A stretch of 64,000 bases of DNA from positions 271,967 through 335,966 of the forward strand of contig JBGAJM010000003.1 of NCBI GenBank assembly GCA_044224925.1, given 5' to 3'. Numbering within the stretch: the stretch's first letter is position 1; every line of letters starts with the position of its first letter. Below the pieces are notes generated by a model that made no database searches, had not been told where the DNA came from, and saw only the letters and a list, made by a program, of their open reading frames with translations. The DNA is from Kapaibacterium sp044224925. GTDB lineage: Bacteria; Bacteroidota; Ignavibacteria; Kapaibacteriales; Kapaibacteriaceae. Below are positions 50,511 through 59,679 of the stretch, piece by piece. A program made the position numbers and the translations under genes.

Positions 50511-51644
50511 ATGATGTCACGTTTTCAGCAGATCGGGAAGTTTGCGGTCACTATTGCGGTGTGTGTCGGTGTGATGAGCTGTGGAAATGATGGTGGGACC
50601 GGACCTTCGACGCCGGCCACACTGGATTCAACGGATTATTCATCGGCAGCTCTGACGCAGCGGGCAACGGTATCGATGCTCGACGCCCATGTTGCCACGA
50701 TCAAGCAGGCGAATGCGCCGGGCACTCCATTGAATGCCACGCAATTGCGGGCATACTGGAGCCCAACGTCGACGTTGCAGCAGCGGACCATTCCGCCCTT
50801 CGTCTCCTACATCGATTCGCTCCATACCGTTCTGCTGTTCATTGCCGGACGGACGTTCGACCCTGCCACCACACCGAACGGAAACGGTGGCGTGTATCAC
50901 GATGTGTTGCTCGATAAGTACGGTCTCGAGCTTGCAGAGGTGATCGCGAAGTCGCTCCAAGTGGCGGCACTCTACAATGGCGCTCGCGCCGATGCCAACA
51001 TCGCAACGCCCGAACCACGCACACGTTTGCAGCGCATCGTGGCATCGTTGGGTGGACATCCCATGTTCGCCAACACCGACGATACCTCGAATGCCTATCG
51101 TGATCGAGGCTTGATGAAGTACATCGCACGTCGCGATAAGAACGACGGTGCCGGTCCGTACGGTCGAATCAAGTCTGCCATCCTTCGATTGCAAGAGATC
51201 GGCAAGGGCAGCGCAGCAACTCGCACCGACAGTGTGAACGCCGAACAACAGTGGCGTGTCGCCGTTGAAGAAGGGATCGCGCGGACGGTGATCAGCTACT
51301 TCCTCGAGGCCATCGACGAGATGAACAAGGCCACGGACGATGAAGGACGTGCTGACGCTATGCATGACTATTCGGAAGCGATCGGCTTCCTCTACGGTCT
51401 GCGCGCCATGCATCCTTCCGAGCGCCGCATCACCACGGCACAGATCGACGAGATCTGCACGCTTGCTCTTGCACCGTGGGGCGGAACACCGACATGCTAT
51501 CTCTTCCTGAAGGACCCATCTGCGCTTGCCAAGCTGGATGCAAGCACCGGTGCGGTTTCCAAGATCGCTGCGGTCTATGGATTGTCAGCGGCGGACGTAA
51601 ATGATTGTAAAGTGAATTGGATTTCGCAGCAAGGAAGGAAATGA
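50511..51644 (+). CDS. DUF4856-family lipoprotein
   Basis: 377 residues with a lipoprotein signal ending at C24 (VCVGVMSCGND). The body matches what I recall of DUF4856: ATVSMLDAHVATIKQANAPG, LLDKYGLELAEVIAKSLQVA, GLMKYIARRDKNDGAGPYGR and AIGFLYGLRAMHP. These proteins sit next to imelysins and TonB receptors in marine Bacteroidota and are thought to belong to iron acquisition at the outer membrane. First gene of the operon behind the palindrome-containing promoter. Confidence 0.8.
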   Translation: MMSRFQQIGKFAVTIAVCVGVMSCGNDGGTGPSTPATLDSTDYSSAALTQRATVSMLDAHVATIKQANAPGTPLNATQLRAYWSPTSTLQQRTIPPFVSYIDSLHTVLLFIAGRTFDPATTPNGNGGVYHDVLLDKYGLELAEVIAKSLQVAALYNGARADANIATPEPRTRLQRIVASLGGHPMFANTDDTSNAYRDRGLMKYIARRDKNDGAGPYGRIKSAILRLQEIGKGSAATRTDSVNAEQQWRVAVEEGIARTVISYFLEAIDEMNKATDDEGRADAMHDYSEAIGFLYGLRAMHPSERRITTAQIDEICTLALAPWGGTPTCYLFLKDPSALAKLDASTGAVSKIAAVYGLSAADVNDCKVNWISQQGRK

Positions 51645-51679
51645 GAAGTAAAAGCAGAAGTAAAAGAGAAGTAAAAAAG
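51644..51679 (+). repeat. Short purine-rich tandem repeat between DUF4856 and imelysin genes
   Basis: AGAAGTAAAAG occurs three times (the last lengthened to AGAAGTAAAAAAG), filling the 37-base gap. It is all purine plus T and is directly before the ATG, so copy number could alter spacing to the ribosome-binding site. Confidence 0.7.
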
Positions 51680-51681
51680 AA

Positions 51682-52770
51682 ATGAATATGAAGAAGATCG
51701 TGCTGTTGATCGTACTCGCTGCCGTCGTTGGATGCAATGACTCGGGGACGCAGAGTCCTGGGGACACGTTCGACCGGAAGGCGATGCTGACAAGTATGGC
51801 TGATTCGATGATCGTGCCTGGATATTCCGAATGTGCGAGTCGCCTGAGGGAATTCGAACAAGCGTGTACAGCACTGATCGCAGACCCTACGCCGGCGCGT
51901 GTTGTCACCGCACGCTCGATGTGGTTCCGTTTGCAGTACATGTGGACCAAGGTGCAGCAGTTCGACTTCGGACCAGCAGAGTCAGCAACGGGCAATCTTT
52001 CTGTCAGCATCGGAACGTTCCCCACCAACGCCGCCAAACTTGAAGCCTACATCGCCGCCAACGACACGTCATTCGCGAATTACGATCGCGATACGCGTGG
52101 TATCTATGGTGCCGAATACCTCCTCTTTGGTCCGTCCGGCGATAGTGCCGTCGTTGCATCGGCATTCGCCGCTGATCCCGCTCGTGGGGCCTACTTGCGA
52201 GCCATCGTGCGCGATCTAACCGGTCGGATCATGCCGGTGGTGCAAGCATGGCAGGGGTCATATCGTGCAACCTTTATCGCCAACAACGGCACGGCCGTTG
52301 GCAGCTCCACGTCGTTGATCTTCAACGAATTCAACAAGTCGTACGAGAACATCAAGAACTATAAATGGTCTGTGCCGCTCGGACTCCGACCCGGTCAGGC
52401 AGGCCCCGAACCCACGAAGGTGGAGTGCTACTATGCATCGATGCCCTATGGCCATGATGACGAGTCACTCAATAGCACGCGAGCACACTTCTCGGCCATC
52501 GTGCGAACATGGGAGTTCTTCAAGCCGTATCTCCAGGTGGTACCGGGCGGACCCGACCTGATCATCGAGACCCAACGTCAGATCGACACCGTCGATCACC
52601 TCCTTATCACCTTCCCCGAAACACCATCACTGTCGCAGCAGGTGGTCACGTCTCCTGCGGCTGCCATGGCTGTGTACACCGAACTTCAAAAGCTCACGCG
52701 CTTCTTCAAGAGTGAGATGAGTTCACGACTTGGCATTGCCATCACGTATTCGAGTGGAGATGGCGACTGA
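51682..52770 (+). CDS. Imelysin-family lipoprotein (M75-like, IrpA-type)
   Basis: 362 residues with lipobox AAVVGC (C18). The core of the imelysin family is recognisable: MWFRLQYMWTKVQQFDFGPA, SVSIGTFPTNAAKLEAYIAA, GIYGAEYLLFG (140-150). The family's GxHxxE motif is GIYGAE here, Tyr replacing His. Imelysins are iron-regulated surface or periplasmic proteins; peptidase activity is doubtful. It overlaps the HTTM start by one base. Confidence 0.88.
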   Translation: MNMKKIVLLIVLAAVVGCNDSGTQSPGDTFDRKAMLTSMADSMIVPGYSECASRLREFEQACTALIADPTPARVVTARSMWFRLQYMWTKVQQFDFGPAESATGNLSVSIGTFPTNAAKLEAYIAANDTSFANYDRDTRGIYGAEYLLFGPSGDSAVVASAFAADPARGAYLRAIVRDLTGRIMPVVQAWQGSYRATFIANNGTAVGSSTSLIFNEFNKSYENIKNYKWSVPLGLRPGQAGPEPTKVECYYASMPYGHDDESLNSTRAHFSAIVRTWEFFKPYLQVVPGGPDLIIETQRQIDTVDHLLITFPETPSLSQQVVTSPAAAMAVYTELQKLTRFFKSEMSSRLGIAITYSSGDGD

Positions 52771-54044
52771 TGCTGCGTCGCTATATCACATCCACAGCAT
52801 CGATCCTTCCACTTGTCGTTCTTCGCATTCTCGTTGGCCTTGTCGGCCTGCTCAGTACGATCCGCTTCATGGTGCTCGGTTGGGTGGATGATCATTACGT
52901 CCGTCCCGTCATGCACTTCTCGTATGACGGATTCGACTGGGTACCCATCCCGCCGCAACCGTGGCTGGATGCGCTTTTTGTCCTGATGGCCCTTGCCGCC
53001 CTTGGCATCGTCCTTGGCGCTTGGTTTCGCATCACATCCATACTCTTCGTGGTGCTGTTCACGTGGGTCTTCCTGCTCGACAAGGCCTACTACCTGAACC
53101 ATTACTACTTCATCATCGTTGTTGCGACCTTGCTCGCCATGATGCCCGCTCATCGCGCGTTCAGCGTGGATGTACTACGTCGACCGAACCTGCGGCTCGA
53201 CCGCGTGCCACGCTGGATGGTGGATGTGTTCAAACTGCAGGTGGCCATCGTCTACATCTATGCCGGCATTGCCAAGATCAATGCGCCATGGCTCCTCGAT
53301 GCCATGCCCCTTCGCATCTGGTTGCCGGCACACGATACGATGCCCGTGATCGGTCCACTCCTCGCAAAGCCGCTCACCGCCTACTTCTTCGCATGGTTCG
53401 GCATGGTGTACGACTGCACCATCGTCTTCTTCCTGATGCATCGACGGACGAAGTGGTATGCCTTCGGAGCCGTGGTGGTGTTCCATCTGTGCACGGCGAC
53501 GTTGTTCCAGATCGGCATCTTTCCGTATGTGATGATCGGCATGTCGACGATCTTCCTCGTCGACGCACACTACGCTCACGACACAGCGCCGGTGCCGCGC
53601 ACGATCGGCGTCCTTGCCGCCTTCATGCTTGTTCAGGTCCTTCTGCCCCTACGACCCATGTTTTATCCCGGCAACATGTTCTGGCATGAGCAAGGCTTTC
53701 GCTTCGGATGGCGCGTGATGCTCATGGAGAAGGCCGCGACGGCCACGTTCTACGTCAAGGATGGGGAAGGTGGTAAGGCAAACGAGAGAGAGGGTGTTGT
53801 CGTGAACAGTGAGTTCCTGAACGACATGCAGGAGCGACAGATGTCGACGCAACCCGACATGATCCTGCAGTATGCCCACAAGCTGGCCGCGCACTATCGT
53901 GCTCGCGGAATGCGCGATCCGCATGTGCGCGCAGAGGTGTACGCAACGTTGAATGCGGCTCCGGGAAGACTGTTGGTGGACCCGACGCAGAACCTTGCCG
54001 TCATTGACGACGGCTGCGCACCGTATGCATGGGTGACGCCATGA
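52770..54044 (+). CDS. HTTM-domain integral membrane protein
   Basis: 424 residues. A membrane part of about 300 residues has repeated hydrophobic helices (LPLVVLRILVGLVGLLSTIR, LFVLMALAALGIVLGAWFRI, YYLNHYYFIIVVATLLAM, WMVDVFKLQVAIVYIYAGIA, KINAPWL). This is the HTTM domain shared with vitamin K-dependent gamma-carboxylase. The C-terminal extramembrane part of about 100 residues starts near FRFGWRVMLMEKAATATFYV. From memory, this family accompanies imelysin/DUF4856 loci in Bacteroidota. Role unknown. Both ends overlap neighbours. Confidence 0.82.
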   Translation: MLRRYITSTASILPLVVLRILVGLVGLLSTIRFMVLGWVDDHYVRPVMHFSYDGFDWVPIPPQPWLDALFVLMALAALGIVLGAWFRITSILFVVLFTWVFLLDKAYYLNHYYFIIVVATLLAMMPAHRAFSVDVLRRPNLRLDRVPRWMVDVFKLQVAIVYIYAGIAKINAPWLLDAMPLRIWLPAHDTMPVIGPLLAKPLTAYFFAWFGMVYDCTIVFFLMHRRTKWYAFGAVVVFHLCTATLFQIGIFPYVMIGMSTIFLVDAHYAHDTAPVPRTIGVLAAFMLVQVLLPLRPMFYPGNMFWHEQGFRFGWRVMLMEKAATATFYVKDGEGGKANEREGVVVNSEFLNDMQERQMSTQPDMILQYAHKLAAHYRARGMRDPHVRAEVYATLNAAPGRLLVDPTQNLAVIDDGCAPYAWVTP

Positions 54045-56224
54045 GGAGCCTGCTCGTTGTGATCGTTCTGTGTTGCGTTGGTGCACATCTGCATGCACAA
54101 ACGCAAGTAGTGCCACCGAAGAAGCGTGTGGTGCGCACGGACACGACGGTCTACACGGCGCCGACGATGACGATCGAGGACGATGCATCGAAGCGTGCCG
54201 AGATCACGCCACTGCGTGGCGTGGATGGTGTGGGCATCTATGAGTCGAAGAAAAGTGAAGTGCTCTTGCTCAAGAACATGACGGTCAATGTGGCATCGAA
54301 CAATGCACGTCAGATCTACGCCAAGGTGAGCGGCATTCACGTATGGGATGGCGATGGTGCTGGGTCGCAGTTGAGCATTGCCGCGCGTGGACTGAGTCCG
54401 AACCGCACGTCGAGCTTCAACACCCGACAGAACGGATACGACATTGCGGCCGATGCACTGGGCTATCCCGAGAGCTACTACACGCCGCCACTGGATGGAG
54501 TGGAGCGCATCGAGATCGTGCGTGGTGCCGGCGCATTGCAGTACGGAACGCAGTTCGGTGGCATGTTGAACTTCGTGATGCAACAACCGCCATCGGATGT
54601 GCCGTTCAAGGCAGCGGCCAAGCAGACCGTTGGATCGTATGGCTATGTGCAATCGTTCGCAACGCTTGGCGGTACGGTGGGGGATGTTGCGTATACGTCG
54701 TTCTATCAGTACAAGCATTCCGATGGGTGGCGACCGAACTCTGTGCTCAATGCGCACAATGCCTATGCGGCCGTCACCTACCGACCATCATCAAAACTCG
54801 ATCTGCATGCAGAGTATACGCTGTATCGCTATGAGGCACAACAGCCGGGCGGACTCACGGATGCCATGTTCGCGTCGGACCCGCAACAGAGCGTGCGAGC
54901 ACGTAACTGGATGAACGTGGACTGGGGCGTGCTCTCGCTCTCGGGCACGTATCACTTCTCCTCCACGTCGGAGATCAACACACGCTTCTTTGCTGTGAAT
55001 GCCGGACGTCATGTGGTGGGCAATCTCGATCCCCCCACCATGGTCGATCTTGGAGGTCCGCTGCAACACCTAGACGATGACTACATGAACGTTGGGAACG
55101 AGACGCGCTTCTTGCAACGGTACGGTCTGTTCGACGGCATCTCTGCCTTCCTCGTTGGTGCGCGGTTGTACTCCGGTTCGACGCACCGTCAGCAACACCA
55201 AGACACCATTGCACTGTCCGACTACACTTTCCCCGGCAAGAACATTGCCGTGTTCGCCGAGAACATGTTCACCATCACGCCGGAGTTCAGCGTGACGCCG
55301 GGCGTACGGTGGGAGTATATCGACACGCGTGCTGACGGATGGTATCGCGTGCGCTCGCTTGACTATGCCGGCAACGTGGTGGCCGATCAGCGGTACGACG
55401 AGACCATCACGCGCACACGATCCTTCGTGTTCGCAGGCGTGGGAACGAGCTATCGTCCGAATGAACACACAGAGTTCTATGGCAACTTCTCGCAGAACTA
55501 TCGCGCCATCACATTCAATGATCTGCGTGTGGTGAATCCCAACTTCGTTGTCGACCCGGCCATGCGTGATGAGTCCGGCTACAATGCCGACCTTGGCGTG
55601 CGTGGCACATTCCTCGACAACATTCGCTACGACGCCTCTGTCTACTACCTGCGCTACAACGACCGCATCGGTACCATTCTCAAGAACGATCAGGCACCGC
55701 TCTATCTCCCGTATCGCTATCGCACGAATGTGGCTGATTCGCGTACGGTGGGACTTGAGGTCCTCGTCTCCGTCGACGTACTCCGTCTTGTCGACGATCA
55801 CGCCACCTCATCCCTCACGCCCTTCATCAACGCCTCCTTCCTTGATGCGCGCTACATCAACACCTCGAACACGGCCATTGCGAACAAAGAGGTCGAGACC
55901 GTGCCGCCCTTCCTCCTTCGTACGGGCCTTTCCTATGCGAGCGGCGGATTCTCGTGCAGTGCGCAGTACTCATACACGGCCCGACAGTACAGCGATGCAA
56001 CAAATGCCGTGTTCTCGTCAACCGGCGTCGTGGGTATCGTGCCGGCCTATGGCGTTGTGGATTGTACGGTGCGCTATGCATGGGCATGGATCATGGTGGA
56101 AGGGGGCGTGAACAACGTGCTCGATGCTCGGTACTTCTCCCGTCGCGCCGAAACGTATCCCGGACCCGGCATCGTTCCTGCAGATGCACGCTCCATCTTT
56201 CTCTCGGTGCGCGCTTCGATGTGA
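54041..56224 (+). CDS. TonB-dependent receptor, FecA-like
   Basis: 727 residues. Signal peptide (LLVVIVLCCVGAHLHAQ), plug (about 60-190, NARQIYAKVSGIHVWDGDGA, LSIAARGLSPNRTSSFNTRQ, GVERIEIVRGAGALQYGTQF), barrel (for example NEHTEFYGNFSQNYRAITFN) and a final strand ending in RSIFLSVRASM. The plug has the FecA/iron-dicitrate flavour, and no carboxypeptidase-like domain is present. Last gene of the operon with DUF4856, imelysin and HTTM; ATGA overlap at its start. Likely takes up an iron complex. Confidence 0.9.
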   Translation: MRSLLVVIVLCCVGAHLHAQTQVVPPKKRVVRTDTTVYTAPTMTIEDDASKRAEITPLRGVDGVGIYESKKSEVLLLKNMTVNVASNNARQIYAKVSGIHVWDGDGAGSQLSIAARGLSPNRTSSFNTRQNGYDIAADALGYPESYYTPPLDGVERIEIVRGAGALQYGTQFGGMLNFVMQQPPSDVPFKAAAKQTVGSYGYVQSFATLGGTVGDVAYTSFYQYKHSDGWRPNSVLNAHNAYAAVTYRPSSKLDLHAEYTLYRYEAQQPGGLTDAMFASDPQQSVRARNWMNVDWGVLSLSGTYHFSSTSEINTRFFAVNAGRHVVGNLDPPTMVDLGGPLQHLDDDYMNVGNETRFLQRYGLFDGISAFLVGARLYSGSTHRQQHQDTIALSDYTFPGKNIAVFAENMFTITPEFSVTPGVRWEYIDTRADGWYRVRSLDYAGNVVADQRYDETITRTRSFVFAGVGTSYRPNEHTEFYGNFSQNYRAITFNDLRVVNPNFVVDPAMRDESGYNADLGVRGTFLDNIRYDASVYYLRYNDRIGTILKNDQAPLYLPYRYRTNVADSRTVGLEVLVSVDVLRLVDDHATSSLTPFINASFLDARYINTSNTAIANKEVETVPPFLLRTGLSYASGGFSCSAQYSYTARQYSDATNAVFSSTGVVGIVPAYGVVDCTVRYAWAWIMVEGGVNNVLDARYFSRRAETYPGPGIVPADARSIFLSVRASM

Positions 56225-56280
56225 GCGAATAATGTTGTTGATTTGCGCTCTATCACGATCACACCATCCGGAGCAGAGCA

Positions 56281-57687
56281 ATGGGCAAGCGCATCGAACA
56301 CGACTTTCTTGGTGAACGCGAGATCTCCAACGAACATTACTACGGCGTGCAAACTGTTCGCGCCCTGGAGAACTTCTCGATCACGGGTCTTCCCATCTCG
56401 CGCGAGCCATTGCTCATCAAGGCCTTCGGTGTTGTGAAGAAAGCCGCCGCTCTTGCCAATAAGGACCTTGGAGTTCTCGACCCGACCATTGCCGATGCCA
56501 TTGTGTATGCGAGTGACCGACTCATTGCGGGCGAGTTCGTGGAGCACTTCGTATCGGACATGATCCAGGGTGGCGCCGGCACGTCGTGCAACATGAATGC
56601 CAATGAGGTGATCGCCAACGTCGGCCTCGAGTACTTGGGCAAGAAGAAGGGCGAGTACGAGTTCCTGCATCCGAACAACCATGTGAACCTTGCGCAATCA
56701 ACGAACGACGCCTATCCGACCGCATTTCGCATTGCCCTCTATCACAAGATCGATGCCTTCTGTGTTGCATTACAGCACGTGCAGGAATCGTTCTCACGCA
56801 AGAGCGAAGAGTTCTCCGAGGTGTTGAAGATGGGGCGCACGCAGTTGCAGGATGCGGTGCCCATGACGTTGGGTGAAGAGTTCCATGCCTTTGCCACCAC
56901 CATTGGTGAAGATGTACAACGGATGCGCGAAGTGCAGTCGCTCATCACCGAGATCAACATCGGTGCCACGGCCATCGGCACCGGTGTGAATGCACCGCAA
57001 GGGTATGCGGCATTGGCAACGAAGTACATTGCAGAGATCAGCGGGATCGATGTGAAGCTCTCACCGGATCTCATCGAAGCAACCGTGGACACGGGCGCTT
57101 ATGTGCAGATCTCGGGCACGCTCAAACGTTGTGCGGTGAAGCTCTCCAAGATCTGCAACGATCTGCGGCTCTTGAGTTCAGGTCCGCGTTGCGGCTTCAA
57201 CGAGATCAACCTTCCCGCCATGCAGCCCGGCTCCTCCATCATGCCCGGCAAGGTGAATCCGGTGATCCCCGAGGCCATGAACCAAACGTGCTTCTATGTG
57301 ATCGGTGCCGATCTCACGATCACGATGGCGGCCGAGGCAGGTCAGCTCCAACTCAACGTGATGGAACCCGTGATCGGCTTTGCCCTCTTCACCTCGCTGG
57401 ACTACCTGGCCAAGGCCTGCGTGATGTTGGCGGACAAGTGCATCGAAGGCATCACGGCCAATGCCGACGTCACCTCCAACATGGTGATGAACTCCATCGG
57501 CATCGTCACGCTCCTCAATCCCATCATCGGCTACGAGGCATCCGCCTCCATCGCCAAAGAAGCGCTCACCACGGGCAAGAGTGTGCACTCCATCGCCGTG
57601 CTCGAGCGTAAGCTCATCACCCAAGAGAAGTGGGACGAACTGTATTCGTTTGAGAACCTCGTGCATCCGAAGTTCATCACGACGTAA
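56281..57687 (+). CDS. aspA: Aspartate ammonia-lyase
   Basis: Reversible deamination of aspartate to fumarate. The 468 residues are the family length; signature GSSIMPGKVNPVIPE, GAGTSCNMNANEVIANVGLE near residue 100 and HPNNHVNLAQSTNDAYPTAF identify it as aspartase rather than fumarase (the GTGTQ-type fumarase start is absent). GGAG precedes the ATG by about seven bases. A weak TTGATTTG promoter-like box lies at 56238-56245. It may supply or consume aspartate used by argG. Confidence 0.92.
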   Translation: MGKRIEHDFLGEREISNEHYYGVQTVRALENFSITGLPISREPLLIKAFGVVKKAAALANKDLGVLDPTIADAIVYASDRLIAGEFVEHFVSDMIQGGAGTSCNMNANEVIANVGLEYLGKKKGEYEFLHPNNHVNLAQSTNDAYPTAFRIALYHKIDAFCVALQHVQESFSRKSEEFSEVLKMGRTQLQDAVPMTLGEEFHAFATTIGEDVQRMREVQSLITEINIGATAIGTGVNAPQGYAALATKYIAEISGIDVKLSPDLIEATVDTGAYVQISGTLKRCAVKLSKICNDLRLLSSGPRCGFNEINLPAMQPGSSIMPGKVNPVIPEAMNQTCFYVIGADLTITMAAEAGQLQLNVMEPVIGFALFTSLDYLAKACVMLADKCIEGITANADVTSNMVMNSIGIVTLLNPIIGYEASASIAKEALTTGKSVHSIAVLERKLITQEKWDELYSFENLVHPKFITT

Positions 57688-57720
57688 GATCAAGAGACCA
57701 AGACGTCGAATGCAGTCGTT

Positions 57721-58542
57721 CTAGAATGTGAACTGCGCGACCGCAGGTTCGAGGCATTGCAGTTGACTGGGACCGGTTCGCGAGAAGTTCTTTGCGAAAC
57801 GTGGGCGAAGTTGAACGTAGTATGTTTGGCCTATAACGTCTTTGCCAAATGCATTTCGGAGTGTCTTAAGCCCATAGGGCCACTCGAATGAAGTCTTCAC
57901 TTCCCCGTTCTGAGACGTTAAACTCACTATCTGCTTGATGATCGCACTATTACAATCGCTATCTGGTCGGTCTGAAATGTTGACCTGGTAGTTGAATGTG
58001 CCCAGGTTCTTTGTTCGTGCCCGTACGGAAAGCGTCACCGTTGTATCGTAACGTACACCGCAATGTTCTGATGAATCCCTGCTGATCTTCCACTCCAGAG
58101 TAGCCGATGGATCTGATAACATTGATGGTGAGATATCTCGTGCTAGCATCAATTGGAACACTGTGAACGTACCGGCACCAACGTATTGAATGTTCACTTG
58201 AGAATCCTGCACAGCATTGCAGTTCACGTACGAGTAGAAGCCGACTTTTGATGCCGTGATCGTATACACGCTCGCCGGTGCATTCGCCACTTGCCATGAA
58301 CCGTCTGTTGCCGTCGTGGTCTTGAACACATCGACACCGTTATCGAGCACAACATCGATGCCGCTTTGATCGGCGATCGGATTGCCGTACTCATCGTTCA
58401 GAAGTCGCACGGTTCCTTTTAGTAGGTTGTTGCCGCTCTTTGCCGGACCTGATGGATCGCTTGTGCAACTGCTGCAGCACATGGCCGTGACGGCGAAGGC
58501 GATGAGGAGTGAGCGTGTGGAGAGGGCGGAGATGTATGCCAT
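57721..58542 (-). CDS. Lipoprotein with carboxypeptidase-regulatory-like domain
   Basis: 273 residues from the ATG at 58542. The signal (LLIAFAVTAMCCSSC) ends in a likely lipidated Cys. The first domain (about 40-130, GTVRLLNDEYGNPIADQSGI, TTTATDGSWQVANAPASVYT, ITASKVGFYSYVNC) is the carboxypeptidase-regulatory/CarboxypepD_reg type. The rest is strand-rich and unrecognised. It is convergent with aspA (33-bp gap) and probably at the cell surface. Confidence 0.7.
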   Translation of the reverse strand: MAYISALSTRSLLIAFAVTAMCCSSCTSDPSGPAKSGNNLLKGTVRLLNDEYGNPIADQSGIDVVLDNGVDVFKTTTATDGSWQVANAPASVYTITASKVGFYSYVNCNAVQDSQVNIQYVGAGTFTVFQLMLARDISPSMLSDPSATLEWKISRDSSEHCGVRYDTTVTLSVRARTKNLGTFNYQVNISDRPDSDCNSAIIKQIVSLTSQNGEVKTSFEWPYGLKTLRNAFGKDVIGQTYYVQLRPRFAKNFSRTGPSQLQCLEPAVAQFTF

Positions 58543-58589
58543 GTGGTGCACCTACAAGTATGTCGACCTAAAGTAGATAAATTCACGAC

Positions 58590-59009
58590 ATGCACACCAT
58601 CCCTTCGAATCCTCGCCTCACCGCTCCAACTCTTCTTGCTTTCGGCAACGCATTGCTTGTTTGCTTCCATGCCGCCGTGCTCCTTGGGATGATTCCTTCT
58701 TCCTTGGTGTGGAGTGGGGGACAGCGCATCCAGGGTGACATCGTACAACTGGAAATGGTGTCGATCGGTGCGGCCTTGATCTTCCTGTGGATCTCCCTGC
58801 GTGCACGGCATGCCGTGGCGGTGGGACAGTCGACGCGCCTTGTTCGCATTTCCATGGTCCTCCTCACCACCGTGCTCACCTTGAGCATCGTAGCCAACAT
58901 CGCCAGCGCTAACCCCCTTGAACAATTGGTATTTATCCCGATCTCGGCAATCCTCGCCGGCTGTGCGGCCGTGACGACCCGAACCCTGTACCAGAAAAAA
59001 ACTGGTTAA
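58590..59009 (+). CDS. Small membrane protein, four helices
   Basis: 139 residues with hydrophobic segments FGNALLVCFHAAVLLGMIPS, MVSIGAALIFLWISLRA, ISMVLLTTVLTLSIVANIAS and LVFIPISAILAGCAAVTTR, the arrangement of small DUF-type membrane proteins with no known function. TAAATTCA, a poor match to TAnnTTTG, lies four bases before the ATG. Its end overlaps the TetR operator region by nine bases, and it may be read with the efflux operon or independently. Confidence 0.65.
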   Translation: MHTIPSNPRLTAPTLLAFGNALLVCFHAAVLLGMIPSSLVWSGGQRIQGDIVQLEMVSIGAALIFLWISLRARHAVAVGQSTRLVRISMVLLTTVLTLSIVANIASANPLEQLVFIPISAILAGCAAVTTRTLYQKKTG

Positions 59010-59046
59010 ACAGTTTGTTTAATCAGTTGTTTAAACCTTAGATTCG
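59001..59046 (+). promoter_or_regulatory. Promoter and palindromic operator of the TetR/efflux operon
   Basis: TTTG (59014-59017), a 21-base spacer and TAGATTCG (59039-59046, one mismatch to TAnnTTTG) form a promoter 24 bases before the TetR ATG. It is overlapped by TAAAC-N5-GTTTA (59007-59021) and GTTTAAAC (59029-59036), plus the near-palindrome ACTGGTTAAACAGT (59001-59014). These are plausible TetR autoregulation sites. Confidence 0.65.
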
Positions 59047-59070
59047 CATCGTTATTCAACGAAGGCGAAC

Positions 59071-59679
59071 ATGGACCCGAGTACCGAAGAGAAGATCAAG
59101 GAAGCTGCTAGACGCTTGTTCATGCAACAAGGCTTTGAAGGCACGAAGACGCGAGATATCGCAAAGGAGGCAGGGATCAACCTTGCCCTGATGAACTACT
59201 ACTTCCGCAGCAAGCAGAACCTGTTCGACATCATCATGTTGGAACACATGGAGTCGTTCGTGAAGGGGATCGCCGTGGGGTTCAACGACACGTCGACGTC
59301 GTTCGACGAGAAGATCCGCTTCTATGCGAATGCCTACATCGATCTGCTGACGTTGCAGCCGGACCTGCCGCTGTTCATCATGACAGCGCTGCGATCGAAC
59401 CCGGCACTGATCACGGAGCGACTGGGAGTGAAGAAGATGCTGATGACGTCGCACTTCATGCAGCAGTACACCGAGGCCGTGGCGGCAAAGCGATTCGCTC
59501 CGATCCCACCGATGCATTTCGTGATGAATCTCTTTGGCCTGACGGTGTTCCCCTTCATCGCCCGTCCGTTCTTTCAAGCGATGTCCAACATCACCACCGA
59601 CCAATTCAATGCAATGATGCAAGAACGCAAACAACAGATCCCGCAATGGGTCCATGCAATGCTCGAGGTGCGACCGTGA
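59071..59679 (+). CDS. TetR-family transcriptional regulator
   Basis: 202 residues. The N-terminal helix-turn-helix is TRDIAKEAGINLALMNYYFR followed by SKQNLFDIIM, the standard TetR sequence; the C-terminal part is helical with a ligand-pocket type composition (Met and Phe rich). It heads an operon of TolC, HlyD and ABC exporter genes, so it is likely their local repressor, sensing an exported toxic compound. The stop overlaps the TolC start. Confidence 0.9.
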   Translation: MDPSTEEKIKEAARRLFMQQGFEGTKTRDIAKEAGINLALMNYYFRSKQNLFDIIMLEHMESFVKGIAVGFNDTSTSFDEKIRFYANAYIDLLTLQPDLPLFIMTALRSNPALITERLGVKKMLMTSHFMQQYTEAVAAKRFAPIPPMHFVMNLFGLTVFPFIARPFFQAMSNITTDQFNAMMQERKQQIPQWVHAMLEVRP

